Shown: piece by piece, positions 20,008 through 32,111 of the stretch
Layout: the number at the start of each line of letters is the position of its first letter
Numbering within the stretch: the first letter of the stretch is position 1
Source: Pseudomonas sp. H3(2019)
GTDB taxonomy: Bacteria > Pseudomonadota > Gammaproteobacteria > Pseudomonadales > Pseudomonadaceae
Direction: 5' to 3'
DNA length: 64,000 bases
Assembly (NCBI RefSeq): GCF_007713465.1
Contig: NZ_VMSG01000001.1
Coordinates: 372,001 to 436,000 of the forward strand
The notes under the pieces: model-generated
What the model was told of the DNA's origin: nothing
The model's database searches: none
What the model saw: only the letters and a program-made list of their open reading frames with translations
Program-made: the position numbers and the translations under genes

Positions 20008-20403
20008 TTACTTGTCCAGCTCATCCAGTGCTCGCTGCAATTCCTTACGGGCCTCGGCGAGTTTGTCTTTGCGTTTGTTGATCTTCTCGGCGTCGCCCTG
20101 TTTCATGGCCTTGTCGAGGTCGGCCTGACGGCGGCTGACTTCGTGCTTGGCGTCGAGCACCTTGTTCTCGCGCTCTTTCTTCAAGGCGGCGTCGTTGCAG
20201 TGCTCGGTGGCTTCGCTCAGGGCTTTTTCCAGGCCAGACTGTTGTCCGGCATTGCCATGTGCCCTGGCCTGTTCGATCTGGTTGCTGATGGACTGGCGCT
20301 TGGCGGCGCAGCCAGTGAGTTGCGGAGTTTCTTCGGCAGCCATCAGCGGTGTCGCCATGACGCCACAAAGCGCCAGCATGACGAGCGGTGAAAGAAATTT
20401 CAT
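20008..20403 (-). CDS. DUF1090 (YqjC-like) periplasmic protein
   Basis: 131 residues with a signal peptide (about 1-22, ending TPLMAA). A highly charged helical region of the DUF1090 type follows, with LTGCAAKRQSISNQIEQA, a second cysteine in ATEHCND and a repeated Lys/Glu/Arg coiled-coil to the end. The two cysteines are conserved in this family and may form a disulfide. The start at 20403 follows ACGGAGCC. Function unknown. Confidence 0.87.
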   Translation of the reverse strand: MKFLSPLVMLALCGVMATPLMAAEETPQLTGCAAKRQSISNQIEQARAHGNAGQQSGLEKALSEATEHCNDAALKKERENKVLDAKHEVSRRQADLDKAMKQGDAEKINKRKDKLAEARKELQRALDELDK

Positions 20404-20499
20404 AAAGGCTCCGTTTAAAAAAACATCAGGTCGGCAGCAGATGGGCTGTTGGAGCGCATCGATACTCATTGGGTTCAAAACTGCCGGCTCTCTGCATAA

Positions 20500-22254
<1,755 letters not shown>

Positions 22255-22287
22255 TCAGGGTGTGTCCAGACCGGATCAGCGCCCATG

Positions 22288-22323
22288 AAAAAGCCCCGCA
22301 CGGCGAACCGTGCGGGGCTTTTT
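22288..22323. terminator. Bidirectional rho-independent terminator after metK
   Basis: Stem GCCCCGCACGG/CCGTGCGGGGC with A-run and T-run flanks, immediately downstream of the leftward metK stop. The leftward T-run makes it a good metK terminator. Confidence 0.92.
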
Positions 22324-22340
22324 GTGCAGCCAGGAAAGTC

Positions 22341-23531
22341 TTACAGACCGGCAGCGGCGCGCAGGGATTCGGCGCGGTCGGTTTTTTCCCAAGTGAAGGT
22401 GGTGAACGTATCGTCACCCACAGTCTTGGTTTGCGGAGTACGACCGAAGTGGCCGTAGGCTGCAGTTTCCTGGTACATCGGGTGCAGCAGGTCGAGCATG
22501 GTCGTGATCGCGTATGGACGCAGGTCGAACACTTCGCGGACCAGTTTGACGATCTTGTCGTCGCTGATCTTGCCGGTGCCGAAGGTGTTCAACGAGATCG
22601 AAGTCGGCTGAGCGACGCCGATGGCGTAGGAAACCTGAATCTCGCAGCGCTCGGCCAGGCCGGCAGCCACGATGTTCTTGGCGACATAACGACCAGCGTA
22701 AGCAGCCGAACGGTCAACCTTCGATGGATCCTTACCGGAGAACGCGCCGCCGCCGTGACGGGCCATGCCGCCGTAGCTGTCAACGATGATCTTGCGACCG
22801 GTCAGGCCGCAGTCGCCCACCGGGCCACCGATGATGAACTGGCCAGTCGGGTTGATGTGGAACTGGGTGTCCTTGGACAGCAGCTCGGCAGGCAGCACGT
22901 GCTTGACGATCAGTTCCATCACGCCTTCGCGCAGGTCTTTGTAGGATACTTCCGGGTTGTGCTGGGTCGACAGTACAACGGCGTCGATACCGACAACCTT
23001 GCCGTTTTCGTAGCGGCAGGTCACTTGCGACTTGGCGTCTGGACGCAGCCAAGGCAGCAGGCCGGACTTACGGGCTTCGGCCTGGCGCTGAACCAGTTGG
23101 TGCGAGAAGGTGATCGGTGCTGGCATCAGCACGTCGGTTTCGTTGCTGGCGTAGCCGAACATCAGGCCCTGGTCGCCGGCGCCCTGGTCTTCAGGCTTGG
23201 CACGGTCAACACCCTGGTTGATGTCAGGGGACTGCTTGCCGATGATGTTCATCACGCCGCAGGTCGCGCCGTCGAAACCGACATTCGAGCTGTTGTAGCC
23301 GATGTCGAGGATTACGTTACGGACGATGTCTTCCAGATCGACCCAGGCCGAGGTGGTGACTTCGCCGGCGATGATCGCCACGCCCGTTTTCACCAGAGTC
23401 TCGCACGCCACACGGGCGAACTTGTCTTCAGCAATGATGGCGTCCAGCACCGCATCAGAAATCTGGTCGGCGATTTTGTCCGGATGCCCTTCAGACACGG
23501 ACTCGGAGGTGAAAAGGGAGTATTCGCTCAT
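22341..23531 (-). CDS. metK: S-adenosylmethionine synthetase MetK
   Basis: 396 residues, the standard size. It makes SAM from methionine and ATP. Family signatures include [15 protein letters not shown] near residue 12, [12 protein letters not shown] in the middle and [16 protein letters not shown], the phosphate-binding loop. AGGAAAACATCG precedes the ATG. The gene starts 18 bp after the ArsR-methyltransferase regulator on the same strand, so they form one transcript and the regulator probably controls metK. Confidence 0.97.
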   Translation of the reverse strand: MSEYSLFTSESVSEGHPDKIADQISDAVLDAIIAEDKFARVACETLVKTGVAIIAGEVTTSAWVDLEDIVRNVILDIGYNSSNVGFDGATCGVMNIIGKQSPDINQGVDRAKPEDQGAGDQGLMFGYASNETDVLMPAPITFSHQLVQRQAEARKSGLLPWLRPDAKSQVTCRYENGKVVGIDAVVLSTQHNPEVSYKDLREGVMELIVKHVLPAELLSKDTQFHINPTGQFIIGGPVGDCGLTGRKIIVDSYGGMARHGGGAFSGKDPSKVDRSAAYAGRYVAKNIVAAGLAERCEIQVSYAIGVAQPTSISLNTFGTGKISDDKIVKLVREVFDLRPYAITTMLDLLHPMYQETAAYGHFGRTPQTKTVGDDTFTTFTWEKTDRAESLRAAAGL

Positions 23532-23549
23532 CTCGATGTTTTCCTGAAT

Positions 23550-24545
23550 TTACCGATGGTGAGTGTCGCCAGCCGGTCGCTGAAAGTGGCGGACCTGGAT
23601 CTGGAAACCATTACGTAAGCCTACATAGAGGCTTTCCCCGGGAACGAGTCCCGCAGCGGTGGCCCAACGGGCCAAATCGTCCTGTTCAAACCCCAGCCAA
23701 AGATCACCGCAGGCCTCCCTGGCCCAACTTTGGTTGTGGCTACATAACTCTGTCACTAACAGGCTACCGCCTGGTTGCAGCAAACCGGCCATGTGCTTGA
23801 GCGCATCGGCTGGCGCGGCGAAATGGTGCAAGACCATGTTCAGTACAACGCAATCGGCCTCAAGGCTTACGCCATCCAATGCATCGGCCAATTGCAGGCT
23901 GACGTTAGCCAGCTTTTCACGTTCGCAGACCTGACGCGCCAGTTCGAGCATCGCCGGGCTGTTGTCGAGCGCCGTGACCTGACTGAAGCGGCGCGCCAGT
24001 TCCGGCAGAAAACTGCCGTCGCCGGGGCCGACTTCAATGGCGGTGGCACCTTCGCTGAAACTCAACTTGTCGAGCAGGGCCAGCACGCTTTCGCGGTACT
24101 GTGCCAAGCCGGCGATCAAGTCTTGCTGGGCGCGAAACTTTTCCGCAACCCGTGAGAAAAAGTCCTGGCTGGCAGCGGCTCGTTGCCCGTGGACCTGGCT
24201 GATCCGCGCCTGCACATCGCTGGGCAGGGTCAGGTTGTCCACTTCGTCGAGCAGTGCCGCGTGCAGCTTGCCGCCCAACAATTCGGTGTGGGGCAGGGCG
24301 CGGCGGTAAAAAATGGCGTTGCCTTCACGGCGGGTCGCTACCAGGTCGGCCTGGGCCAGCACCTTCAAGTGGTGGCTCATGCCCGATTGGCCGGTGGCGA
24401 AGATTTGCGCCAGCTCCAGCACGCCGAACGAATCGTTGGCCAGTGCGCGCAAAACGTTCAGCCGCAACGGATCGCCGCCGGCCTTGCACAAGGCCGCCAG
24501 CTCATCGCAATCGTCATGGCGAATGGAAGGCACGCGTAAGTTCAT
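23550..24545 (-). CDS. ArsR-family regulator fused to a SAM-dependent methyltransferase domain (SahR-like)
   Basis: 331 residues in two domains. An ArsR winged helix spans about 10-95, with recognition region GQSGMSHHLKVLAQADLV and the wing RREGNAIFYR. A class I methyltransferase fold spans about 145-300, with motif I AIEVGPGDGSF. No metal-binding ELCVC box is seen, so a metal sensor is unlikely. It lies directly ahead of metK, and a strong palindrome lies 42 bp upstream of its start. This suggests a regulator that senses SAM or SAH through the methyltransferase-like domain, comparable to SahR of other Proteobacteria. The ligand is inferred. Confidence 0.87.
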   Translation of the reverse strand: MNLRVPSIRHDDCDELAALCKAGGDPLRLNVLRALANDSFGVLELAQIFATGQSGMSHHLKVLAQADLVATRREGNAIFYRRALPHTELLGGKLHAALLDEVDNLTLPSDVQARISQVHGQRAAASQDFFSRVAEKFRAQQDLIAGLAQYRESVLALLDKLSFSEGATAIEVGPGDGSFLPELARRFSQVTALDNSPAMLELARQVCEREKLANVSLQLADALDGVSLEADCVVLNMVLHHFAAPADALKHMAGLLQPGGSLLVTELCSHNQSWAREACGDLWLGFEQDDLARWATAAGLVPGESLYVGLRNGFQIQVRHFQRPAGDTHHR

Positions 24546-24586
24546 AAGGCCAGCAGTCTAGTGATGCGTCGAAATCCCTGCAAGGT

Positions 24587-24610
24587 CAATATCAAAAAGT
24601 TTTGATATTG
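24587..24610. promoter_or_regulatory. Palindromic operator candidate of the ArsR-methyltransferase regulator
   Basis: Perfect 11-bp arms CAATATCAAAA and TTTTGATATTG around an AG centre. It lies 42 bp ahead of the regulator-metK start and 209 bp ahead of divergent tktA. Its symmetry and AT-rich arms fit a dimeric winged-helix repressor. I infer autoregulation and control of metK. The rest of the 273-bp gap shows no gene. Confidence 0.72.
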
Positions 24611-24818
24611 CTCGATGGATGGCACTTCTCACGGGATGATTAACTCTACAAACGTACAGCGGAAAGGTTTCATCACCCGAAACCGTCGTTATCCGTGGGA
24701 AAAACGTCTCCAGATGACTATCTGTCATTGCCCCGAGGCTGTCCGCTGAGGGAAAATGCTCGCCTTTTTTCCGTTTCGTTTTATTCACTCTCGATTCAGT
24801 ATCAGCAGGAGAACAGCG

Positions 24819-26816
24819 ATGCCCAGCCGTCGTGAGCGTGCCAACGCCATTCGTGCCCTCAGCATGGATGCCGTGCAAAAAGCCAACAGCGGCCATCCCG
24901 GTGCCCCTATGGGTATGGCGGATATCGCCGAAGTGCTTTGGCGTGACTACCTCAAGCACAACCCGAGCAATCCATCATTTGCCGACCGCGACCGGTTCAT
25001 CCTGTCCAACGGTCACGGCTCGATGTTGCTTTACTCGTTGCTGCACCTGACCGGCTACGACCTGTCGATCGATGACCTGAAAAACTTCCGCCAACTGCAC
25101 AGCCGCACACCGGGCCACCCGGAACTCGGTTACACCCCGGGTGTTGAAACCACCACTGGCCCGTTGGGTCAGGGCCTGGCCAACGCCGTGGGCTTTGCCC
25201 TGGCAGAAAAAGTCCTGGCGGCGCAGTTCAACCGTCCAGGTCACAACGTTGTCGACCACCACACCTATGTGTTCCTGGGTGATGGCTGCATGATGGAAGG
25301 CATTTCCCACGAAGTCAGTTCCCTGGCCGGTACCCTGGGCCTGGGCAAGCTGATCGCCTTCTACGATGACAACGGCATCTCCATCGACGGCGAAGTCGAA
25401 GGCTGGTTCACCGATGACACCCCGAAGCGTTTCGAAGCCTACAACTGGCAAGTGATCCGCAACGTTGACGGTCACGACCCGGAAGAGATCAAGATCGCGA
25501 TCGAGACGGCACGCAAAAGCGCGCAACCGACGCTGATCTGCTGCAAAACCACCATCGGCTTCGGTTCGCCGAACAAGCAAGGCAAGGAAGATTGCCACGG
25601 TGCCCCACTGGGTGACGCGGAAATCGCCCTGACCCGCACTGCGCTGAAGTGGAACTACGGCCCGTTCGAAATCCCGGCCGACATTTATGCCGAGTGGGAC
25701 GCCAAGGAAGCCGGTCGCGCTGTCGAAGCCGAGTGGGATCAGCGTTTCGCTGCTTACTCTGCTGAATTCCCTGAGCTGGCCAACGAGCTGGTTCGTCGTC
25801 TGAGCGGTGATCTGCCGGCTGACTTCTCTGAAAAAGCCTCGGCCTACATCGCTGAAGTCGCGGCCAAAGGCGAAACCATCGCCAGCCGTAAAGCCAGCCA
25901 GAACGCGCTGAACGCGTTTGGCCCGCTGCTGCCGGAAATGCTCGGCGGTTCGGCTGACCTGGCCGGTTCCAACTTGACCCTGTGGAAAGGTTGCAAAGGC
26001 GTCAGCGCTGAAGACGCCAGCGGCAACTACATGTACTACGGCGTTCGCGAGTTCGGCATGACTGCCATCATGAACGGCGTTGCCTTGCACGGCGGCCTGG
26101 TGCCTTACGGCGCAACTTTCCTGATGTTCATGGAATACGCCCGCAACGCCGTGCGCATGTCCGCCCTGATGAAGCAGCGCGTGATCCACGTCTACACCCA
26201 CGACTCCATCGGTCTGGGTGAAGACGGCCCGACTCACCAGCCAATCGAGCAACTGGCCAGCTTGCGCTGCACGCCGAACCTCGACACCTGGCGTCCAGCC
26301 GATGCCGTTGAATCGGCAGTGGCCTGGAAGAACGCCCTGGAGCGTAAAGACGGTCCTACGGCACTGATCTTCTCGCGTCAGAACCTGCAGCACCAAACCC
26401 GTGACGCGGTGCAGATCGAACTGATCAACCGCGGTGGTTATGTGCTCAAGGATTGTGCAGGCGAGCCTGAGCTGATCCTGATCTCCACCGGTTCGGAAGT
26501 CGGCCTGGCCGTTCAGGCCTACGACAAGCTGACTGAACAGGGCCGCAAGGTGCGCGTGGTTTCCATGCCATGCACCAGCGTGTTCGATGCTCAGGATGCC
26601 GGCTACAAGCAAGCGGTTCTGCCGTTGCAGGTCAGCGCCCGTATCGCCATCGAGGCCGCTCACGCGGACTACTGGTACAAGTACGTGGGCCTGGAAGGTC
26701 GCGTCATCGGCATGACCACCTACGGCGAGTCGGCGCCTGCGCCTGCCTTGTTCGAAGAGTTCGGCTTCACCCTGGAAAACATCCTGGGTCAGGCTGAAGA
26801 GCTGCTGGAAGACTAA
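24819..26816 (+). CDS. tktA: Transketolase
   Basis: 665 residues, thiamine-diphosphate enzyme of the pentose phosphate pathway that moves two-carbon units between sugar phosphates. Signatures are [18 protein letters not shown] at the start, the ThDP motif [13 protein letters not shown] ending near an Asn, [15 protein letters not shown] in the pyrimidine domain, and the C-terminal transketolase domain. The ATG at 24819 follows CAGGAGAACAGCG. The gene begins a tktA-epd-pgk-fba run that is conserved in Pseudomonas and is divergent from the metK operon. Confidence 0.96.
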   Translation: MPSRRERANAIRALSMDAVQKANSGHPGAPMGMADIAEVLWRDYLKHNPSNPSFADRDRFILSNGHGSMLLYSLLHLTGYDLSIDDLKNFRQLHSRTPGHPELGYTPGVETTTGPLGQGLANAVGFALAEKVLAAQFNRPGHNVVDHHTYVFLGDGCMMEGISHEVSSLAGTLGLGKLIAFYDDNGISIDGEVEGWFTDDTPKRFEAYNWQVIRNVDGHDPEEIKIAIETARKSAQPTLICCKTTIGFGSPNKQGKEDCHGAPLGDAEIALTRTALKWNYGPFEIPADIYAEWDAKEAGRAVEAEWDQRFAAYSAEFPELANELVRRLSGDLPADFSEKASAYIAEVAAKGETIASRKASQNALNAFGPLLPEMLGGSADLAGSNLTLWKGCKGVSAEDASGNYMYYGVREFGMTAIMNGVALHGGLVPYGATFLMFMEYARNAVRMSALMKQRVIHVYTHDSIGLGEDGPTHQPIEQLASLRCTPNLDTWRPADAVESAVAWKNALERKDGPTALIFSRQNLQHQTRDAVQIELINRGGYVLKDCAGEPELILISTGSEVGLAVQAYDKLTEQGRKVRVVSMPCTSVFDAQDAGYKQAVLPLQVSARIAIEAAHADYWYKYVGLEGRVIGMTTYGESAPAPALFEEFGFTLENILGQAEELLED

Positions 26817-26847
26817 GTCCGACAGTTGCGTTGTCTGTTCTGATGCT

Positions 26848-26912
26848 ATCGCGAGCAAGCTCGCTCCCACATGGACGGTGTATATCCCTGTGGGAGCGAG
26901 CTTGCTCGCGAT
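26848..26912. repeat. REP-like perfect inverted repeat, family C
   Basis: Outer 24-bp arms start ATCGCGAGCAAGCTCGCTCC and end with the complement GGAGCGAGCTTGCTCGCGAT. It lies between tktA and epd. Other copies are at 29912, 42744, 50381 and 59737. Confidence 0.85.
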
Positions 26913-26968
26913 GACAATGGAACATTCAACGCTGAACTGAAGGATTCACCACGGTAATCGAGAACCCC

Positions 26969-28054
26969 ATGCCTCAACCGCGTCCTTACAAAGTTGCACT
27001 CAACGGCTACGGCCGGATTGGTCGTTGCGTCTTGCGTGCTTTGTTCGAGCGAGGGGCGGCGGCCGGTTTTGAAATTGTGGCGATCAACGATCTGGCCGAC
27101 ATGGCCAGCATCGAATACCTGACACGCTTCGACTCCACCCACGGGCGTTTTCCCGGTGAGGTGAAGGTCGATGGCGATTGTCTGCATATTAATGGCAACT
27201 GCGTGAAGGTCCTGCGCAGTGCCACCCCCGAAGGCATCGATTGGGCGTCGCTGGGCGTCGATCTGGTGCTGGAGTGCTCCGGCGCTTACCACACGCGCGC
27301 AGACGGCCAGCGGTTCCTCGATGCCGGTGCCCCGCGTGTGCTGTTTTCCCAGCCGATGGCCAGCGAAGCGGATGTCGACGCCACCATCGTCTACGGCGTC
27401 AATCAGGAGTGCCTGACCGGCGATGAACGGCTGGTGTCCAACGCGTCCTGCACCACCAACTGCGGCGTGCCGCTGTTGCGCCTGCTGGATCAGGCCTTTG
27501 GCCTGGATTACGTGTCGATCACCACGATTCACTCGGCGATGAACGATCAGCCGGTCATTGACGCCTACCACCACGAAGACTTGCGCCGCACCCGTTCGGC
27601 GTTCCAGTCGGTGATCCCGGTGTCCACTGGCCTGGCGCGCGGTATCGAACGCCTGCTGCCGGAACTTGCCGGGCGAATTCAGGCCAAAGCTGTACGCGTG
27701 CCGACGGTCAACGTGTCTTGCCTCGATATCACGATGCAAACCGTTACCGACACTGACGCGAGTGAAGTCAACCGGATCCTGCGCGAGGCTGCCACCAGCG
27801 GCCCGCTCAAGGGGCTTTTGGCTTACACCGAATTGCCTCATGCCAGTTGTGATTTCAACCATGACCCACATTCAGCGATCGTCGATGCCAGTCAGACCCG
27901 CGTTTCTGGCCCAAGGCTGGTGAACGTGCTGGCCTGGTTCGACAACGAGTGGGGGTTTGCCAATCGAATGCTGGATGTTGCAGAACACTATCTGCAAACA
28001 GCTATTAAGCTCTCTGTCTCTCAGCTCTCTGCTTCTAAAAAACCTGCTCTCTAA
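26969..28054 (+). CDS. epd: D-erythrose-4-phosphate dehydrogenase (GapB type)
   Basis: 361 residues of the GAPDH fold. The Rossmann start is [16 protein letters not shown], the catalytic cysteine is in [10 protein letters not shown], the active-site histidine is in [10 protein letters not shown], and [11 protein letters not shown] is near the end. [19 protein letters not shown] matches Epd rather than glycolytic GAPDH. It oxidises erythrose-4-phosphate to 4-phosphoerythronate for pyridoxal phosphate synthesis. The last 15 or so residues are encoded by a CT-rich stretch and look like a variable tail. pgk follows after 25 bp. Confidence 0.91.
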   Translation: MPQPRPYKVALNGYGRIGRCVLRALFERGAAAGFEIVAINDLADMASIEYLTRFDSTHGRFPGEVKVDGDCLHINGNCVKVLRSATPEGIDWASLGVDLVLECSGAYHTRADGQRFLDAGAPRVLFSQPMASEADVDATIVYGVNQECLTGDERLVSNASCTTNCGVPLLRLLDQAFGLDYVSITTIHSAMNDQPVIDAYHHEDLRRTRSAFQSVIPVSTGLARGIERLLPELAGRIQAKAVRVPTVNVSCLDITMQTVTDTDASEVNRILREAATSGPLKGLLAYTELPHASCDFNHDPHSAIVDASQTRVSGPRLVNVLAWFDNEWGFANRMLDVAEHYLQTAIKLSVSQLSASKKPAL

Positions 28055-28079
28055 AACAGCTATCCAGGAAATGCGACCC

Positions 28080-29243
28080 ATGACCGTGTTGAAGATGACC
28101 GACCTCGATCTGCAAGGTAAGCGCGTATTGATCCGCGAAGACCTCAACGTCCCAGTCAAGGACGGTGTTGTCACCAGCGATGCGCGAATCCTGGCCTCGC
28201 TGCCGACCATCAAGCTGGCCCTGGAAAAAGGCGCGGCGGTGATGGTCTGCTCGCACCTGGGCCGTCCGACCGAGGGTGAATTCTCGGCCGAAAACAGCCT
28301 CAAGCCAGTTGCTGACTACCTGAGCAAGGCTCTGGGCCGTGAAGTACCGCTGGTCTCCGACTACCTGGGCGGCGTTGACGTCAAGGCCGGCGACATCGTG
28401 CTGTTCGAGAACGTACGCTTCAACAAAGGCGAGAAAAAGAACGCTGACGAATTGGCCCGGCAATACGCTGCCCTGTGCGACGTGTTCGTGATGGACGCCT
28501 TCGGCACCGCTCACCGTGCCGAGGGTTCGACCCATGGCGTGGCCAAGTTTGCCAAAGTCGCTGCGGCTGGCCCATTGCTGGCTGCCGAGCTGGACGCACT
28601 GGGCAAAGCCCTGGGCGCCCCGGCCCAGCCAATGGCAGCCATCGTCGCCGGCTCCAAGGTCTCGACCAAACTTGACGTGCTGAACAGCCTGAGCCAGATC
28701 TGCGACCAACTGATCGTCGGTGGCGGTATCGCCAACACGTTCCTGGCCGCTGCCGGTCACCCGGTCGGCAAATCGCTGTACGAGCCAGACCTGCTGGACA
28801 CCGCCCGCGCCATCGCTGCCAAAGTCAGCGTGCCGTTGCCAGTCGACGTGGTGGTTGCCAAGGAGTTCGCTGAAAGCGCTACCGCGACCGTCAAGCTGAT
28901 CGCTGACGTAGCAGCAGACGACATGATCCTCGACATCGGCCCACAGACTGCGGCGCACTTCGCTGAGCTACTGAAATCGTCGAAAACCATCCTGTGGAAC
29001 GGCCCGGTCGGCGTATTCGAATTCGACCAGTTCGGTAACGGCACCAAAGTCCTGGCTCAGGCCATCGCAGACAGCTCGGCGTTCTCCATCGCGGGCGGCG
29101 GCGACACCCTGGCAGCCATCGATAAGTATGGCGTTGCCGGGCAGATCTCCTACATTTCTACCGGCGGTGGCGCGTTCCTCGAGTTCGTCGAAGGCAAAGT
29201 GCTGCCAGCGGTTGAAATTCTGGAAAGCCGCGCAAAGGCCTAA
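28080..29243 (+). CDS. pgk: Phosphoglycerate kinase
   Basis: 387 residues, standard bacterial size. It carries out reversible ATP formation from 1,3-bisphosphoglycerate. Signatures are [26 protein letters not shown] (substrate-binding basic patch), [26 protein letters not shown] and the nucleotide loop [13 protein letters not shown]. Several in-frame ATGs lie upstream inside epd. The ATG at 28080 gives the usual N-terminus, with AGGAA ahead at a slightly long spacing; 28071 is the alternative. Confidence 0.96.
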   Translation: MTVLKMTDLDLQGKRVLIREDLNVPVKDGVVTSDARILASLPTIKLALEKGAAVMVCSHLGRPTEGEFSAENSLKPVADYLSKALGREVPLVSDYLGGVDVKAGDIVLFENVRFNKGEKKNADELARQYAALCDVFVMDAFGTAHRAEGSTHGVAKFAKVAAAGPLLAAELDALGKALGAPAQPMAAIVAGSKVSTKLDVLNSLSQICDQLIVGGGIANTFLAAAGHPVGKSLYEPDLLDTARAIAAKVSVPLPVDVVVAKEFAESATATVKLIADVAADDMILDIGPQTAAHFAELLKSSKTILWNGPVGVFEFDQFGNGTKVLAQAIADSSAFSIAGGGDTLAAIDKYGVAGQISYISTGGGAFLEFVEGKVLPAVEILESRAKA

Positions 29244-29277
29244 GGGTCATCCATTGGCCAGGCAAAGGAGTGTTTAC

Positions 29278-29499
29278 ATGGTCAAGACGTTAGCGACATT
29301 GATCGCAGCGGGTGTACTGGCCGGCTGCGGGAGCCCCCCGAAAGCCGCGCAGGAATCGGATACCGGCGCGCCGGACAAAGGCTGTTACCAGGCCGACTGG
29401 CAAGCCGAAACCAACCCGGTGCTCAACAAGCGTTCCGGGCCGGATGGCCTGGATAAATACGAGACACGGACCCCGGCCAAGGAACATGGTTGCCCTTGA
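29278..29499 (+). CDS. Small lipoprotein, unknown function
   Basis: 73 residues with a short signal peptide and lipobox GVLAGC (Cys near residue 17). The mature part is hydrophilic and includes KGCYQADWQAETNPVLNKR and a final Cys-Pro. AAAGGAG precedes the ATG. It follows pgk after 34 bp and may be its operon partner. It is similar in layout to small Pseudomonas lipoproteins of unknown role, and I recognise no domain. Confidence 0.8.
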   Translation: MVKTLATLIAAGVLAGCGSPPKAAQESDTGAPDKGCYQADWQAETNPVLNKRSGPDGLDKYETRTPAKEHGCP

Positions 29500-29558
29500 C
29501 CGGTCTGACTCACTGATACCCAGCGCAGTTGGCGTGTGCCGACTGCCGAGGAAAATGG

Positions 29559-29891
29559 ATGAAAGGCTTGATAGCCGTGGGGTCGCTGGCAGTACTTGCC
29601 GGTTGCGCCACTATGAACCCGTTCGCGTCGTCGCCTGTTGCGTCCGATAATTGGACGAACTGGGTTTGCGATAGCCAGGCCCCCGTGCACTGGCGCTACA
29701 CCGACGCCACGCACAACACCGTGGATGTGCGGCTCAGCGACGACCAGGTTCATCGCTTGAAGCTTGATCCGGCAGGCGGTGGTTCGCTGTACAGCGACGA
29801 CCAGTTGGCGTTTCACGTAAAAGGTGAGGAAGGCCTGGTGTACTGGGTCGCCACCAACGATTTGATCGGCCGCGGCTGTAAAGCCAAGTAA
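29559..29891 (+). CDS. MliC-like lysozyme-inhibitor family lipoprotein
   Basis: 110 residues. The signal peptide has lipobox VLAGCA (Cys near residue 16). The mature domain resembles the MliC/PliC inhibitor fold: a Cys near the start (NWVCDS), a run of beta strands, GGSLYSDDQLAFHVKGEEG and a closing cysteine (GRGCKAK) that could pair with the first. MliC proteins block C-type lysozymes at the cell surface. GAGGA lies six bases before the ATG at 29559. The family call comes from pattern recognition and is moderately sure. Confidence 0.75.
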   Translation: MKGLIAVGSLAVLAGCATMNPFASSPVASDNWTNWVCDSQAPVHWRYTDATHNTVDVRLSDDQVHRLKLDPAGGGSLYSDDQLAFHVKGEEGLVYWVATNDLIGRGCKAK

Positions 29892-29911
29892 CACGGCGCC
29901 GAATGCAGGAC

Positions 29912-30005
29912 CTGTAGGAGCAAAGCTTGCTCGCGATAGCGATCTGTCCATCAACCAAAATGTTGAATGTGATGACCCCATCGCGAGCAAGCTTTGCTCC
30001 TACAG
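29912..30005. repeat. REP-like inverted repeat, family C
   Basis: 26-bp arms beginning CTGTAGGAGCAAAGCTTGCT and ending with the complement, enclosing about 42 nt. It separates the MliC-like gene from fbaA; the fbaA promoter must lie downstream of it or read through it. Confidence 0.85.
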
Positions 30006-30121
30006 GAGATACACCGAATTCGCAGGCCGGCCTAACCCCCGATCTGCATTAACTTGAATAGCAGCCGCCGCTACGGCAGGCTTGCACGATTAACGACCCT
30101 CAACCGGGAGACACACACACC

Positions 30122-31186
30122 ATGGCACTTATCAGCATGCGCCAGATGCTGGACCACGCAGCCGAGTTCGGCTACGGCGTTCCAGCCTTCAACGTCAACA
30201 ACCTTGAGCAGATGCGCGCCATCATGGAAGCCGCTGACAAGACTGACTCCCCGGTGATCGTCCAGGCTTCGGCCGGCGCCCGTAAATACGCTGGCGCGCC
30301 ATTCCTGCGTCACCTGATTCTGGCGGCGATCGAAGAGTTCCCGCACATCCCGGTGTGCATGCACCAGGACCACGGCACCAGCCCTGACGTCTGCCAGCGC
30401 TCGATCCAACTGGGCTTCAGCTCGGTGATGATGGACGGCTCCCTCGGCGAAGACGGCAAGACCCCGACCGACTACGACTACAACGTCCGTGTAACCCAAC
30501 AAACCGTAGCCATGGCTCACGCCTGCGGCGTATCGGTAGAAGGCGAGCTGGGCTGCCTGGGTTCGCTGGAAACCGGCATGGCCGGTGAAGAAGACGGTAT
30601 CGGTGCAGAAGGCGTGCTCGATCACAGCCAAATGCTGACCGACCCGGAAGAAGCCGCTGACTTCGTCAAACGCACTCAGGTCGACGCCCTGGCCATCGCC
30701 ATCGGCACCAGCCACGGCGCTTACAAGTTCACCAAGCCACCTACTGGCGATGTGCTGGCGATCGACCGCATCAAGGAAATCCACAAGCGCATTCCGAACA
30801 CCCACCTGGTGATGCACGGTTCGTCTTCGGTACCGCAAGAGTGGCTGGCGATCATCAATCAGTACGGCGGCGACATCAAAGAAACCTACGGCGTACCGGT
30901 TGAAGAAATTGTCGAAGGGATCAAGCACGGCGTGCGCAAGGTCAACATCGACACCGACCTGCGTCTGGCATCCACCGGCGCAATGCGTCGCCTGATGGCC
31001 ACCAACCCGAGCGAATTCGACCCACGTAAATTCTTCGGCGCGACTGTTACTGCGATGCGTGATGTGTGCATCGCACGTTATGAAGCGTTCGGGACTGCCG
31101 GTAATGCTTCGAAGATCAAACCGATCTCGTTGGAAGCGATGTTCCAGCGTTATTTGAAGGGTGAGTTGAACGCCAAGGTTAACTAA
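30122..31186 (+). CDS. fbaA: Class II fructose-1,6-bisphosphate aldolase
   Basis: 354 residues, zinc-dependent class II enzyme of the Calvin-type (CbbA-like) subgroup. It starts [15 protein letters not shown], and zinc ligands are visible in [18 protein letters not shown] and the GTSHGAYKF region contact the substrate, and MHGSSSVP is the phosphate loop. It interconverts fructose-1,6-bisphosphate with the two triose phosphates. Pseudomonads use it mainly for gluconeogenesis. GGGAG precedes the ATG and a strong terminator follows. Confidence 0.95.
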   Translation: MALISMRQMLDHAAEFGYGVPAFNVNNLEQMRAIMEAADKTDSPVIVQASAGARKYAGAPFLRHLILAAIEEFPHIPVCMHQDHGTSPDVCQRSIQLGFSSVMMDGSLGEDGKTPTDYDYNVRVTQQTVAMAHACGVSVEGELGCLGSLETGMAGEEDGIGAEGVLDHSQMLTDPEEAADFVKRTQVDALAIAIGTSHGAYKFTKPPTGDVLAIDRIKEIHKRIPNTHLVMHGSSSVPQEWLAIINQYGGDIKETYGVPVEEIVEGIKHGVRKVNIDTDLRLASTGAMRRLMATNPSEFDPRKFFGATVTAMRDVCIARYEAFGTAGNASKIKPISLEAMFQRYLKGELNAKVN

Positions 31187-31211
31187 GACCCGAACGTTTA
31201 ATTGCACTCAT

Positions 31212-31240
31212 AAAAAACCCGCCGAGAGGCGGGTTTTTTA
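31212..31240 (+). terminator. Rho-independent terminator of fbaA
   Basis: The stem AACCCGCC/GGCGGGTT is followed by a T-run, 25 bp after the fbaA stop. The A-run on the left makes it usable by the convergent leftward gene as well. Confidence 0.92.
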
Positions 31241-31286
31241 TTGGGTGCTCGCGATGGAGTAAGCAGGCTTTTCCCGTTGTTTACGC

Positions 31287-32111
31287 TTACTGAATAAGTT
31301 TCCAGTTTTTGTAAAAGAATCGGCGCAAGGCGAACGCTACTCCTGCAAACGAAGCGACGATGCCGTTCAGGATAAAAGAGGCCCAGGACGGGCGCAGTAT
31401 GTCGAGAAACAGGCAGTAGCGCTTGGCGTCGTTCTTGTTGAAGGAGGCGTGCAGCAGGGTGTCGTCAAAGATGAACAGCGGATCGTCGTGCCAGTAGTGT
31501 TTTTGCTTCCTGACCTGAATGTACACACCGTCATGATGGGCGGCCGGCATGATGTTGTAGAGCACGCGGTACATCATGCGCAATGGCCCGAAGTGAAAGG
31601 ACGTTGACTGATTTTCATTGAAAACCGATACGCCGATGGTCTTTATATAAGGCAGTTTCTTCTGGAGTGCGGGGATGTTCAGTTCGGTATCGATCTTGCG
31701 GCCATACCATTGGAAGAACAACATGCCACGCTTTTTCTGGGCCATGCGCGCATCGAGGAATGCAATGATCTCTTCCTTGTGAGCCATCGCGGTTTCAATC
31801 ACGTAGTTGATGTCTTGCTGATGGCTTTCGGGAAGATCGCGCAACGTGTAAACATAACGGCTTGGCTTGCACAGTAGATCGAAAAAGGTATTCAGAGGCG
31901 CGAGCAACCATGTATTACGGCCGCCACCTATAAAATATTTTTTGATGATCTCGGTATCGAAGATGCCATTGCGCAGGAAGTCATAGATGCCGCAAATACA
32001 AAGCACAATAAGAAACCACAACGTGGCAACGGGAAAACAATAAATGATGGCAGCAATACCGAGAATGGTGACTGCCGAGACTGCTTTCTTGCGGATGACT
32101 CGAGTGTTCAT
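31287..32111 (-). CDS. Aspartyl/asparaginyl beta-hydroxylase family protein (LpxO-like)
   Basis: 274 residues. Two hydrophobic helices near the N-terminus (about 12-45) are followed by an Asp/Asn hydroxylase-type Fe(II)/2-oxoglutarate domain. TSFHFGPLRMMYR and DDTLLHASFNKND supply candidate iron and 2-oxoglutarate ligands, and LFLDILRP closes the core. A hydrophobic C-terminal segment follows. LpxO enzymes of this family hydroxylate lipid A acyl chains at the membrane, a plausible role here. The gene and its upstream region are clearly more AT-rich than their neighbours, which suggests transfer. It stands alone. Confidence 0.78.
   Translation of the reverse strand: MNTRVIRKKAVSAVTILGIAAIIYCFPVATLWFLIVLCICGIYDFLRNGIFDTEIIKKYFIGGGRNTWLLAPLNTFFDLLCKPSRYVYTLRDLPESHQQDINYVIETAMAHKEEIIAFLDARMAQKKRGMLFFQWYGRKIDTELNIPALQKKLPYIKTIGVSVFNENQSTSFHFGPLRMMYRVLYNIMPAAHHDGVYIQVRKQKHYWHDDPLFIFDDTLLHASFNKNDAKRYCLFLDILRPSWASFILNGIVASFAGVAFALRRFFYKNWKLIQ

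Noticed and set aside
24975..26870. 631-codon frame antisense to tktA
   Set aside because: High-GC codon bias opens antisense frames; tktA is intact with all motifs, and the antisense product resembles nothing.
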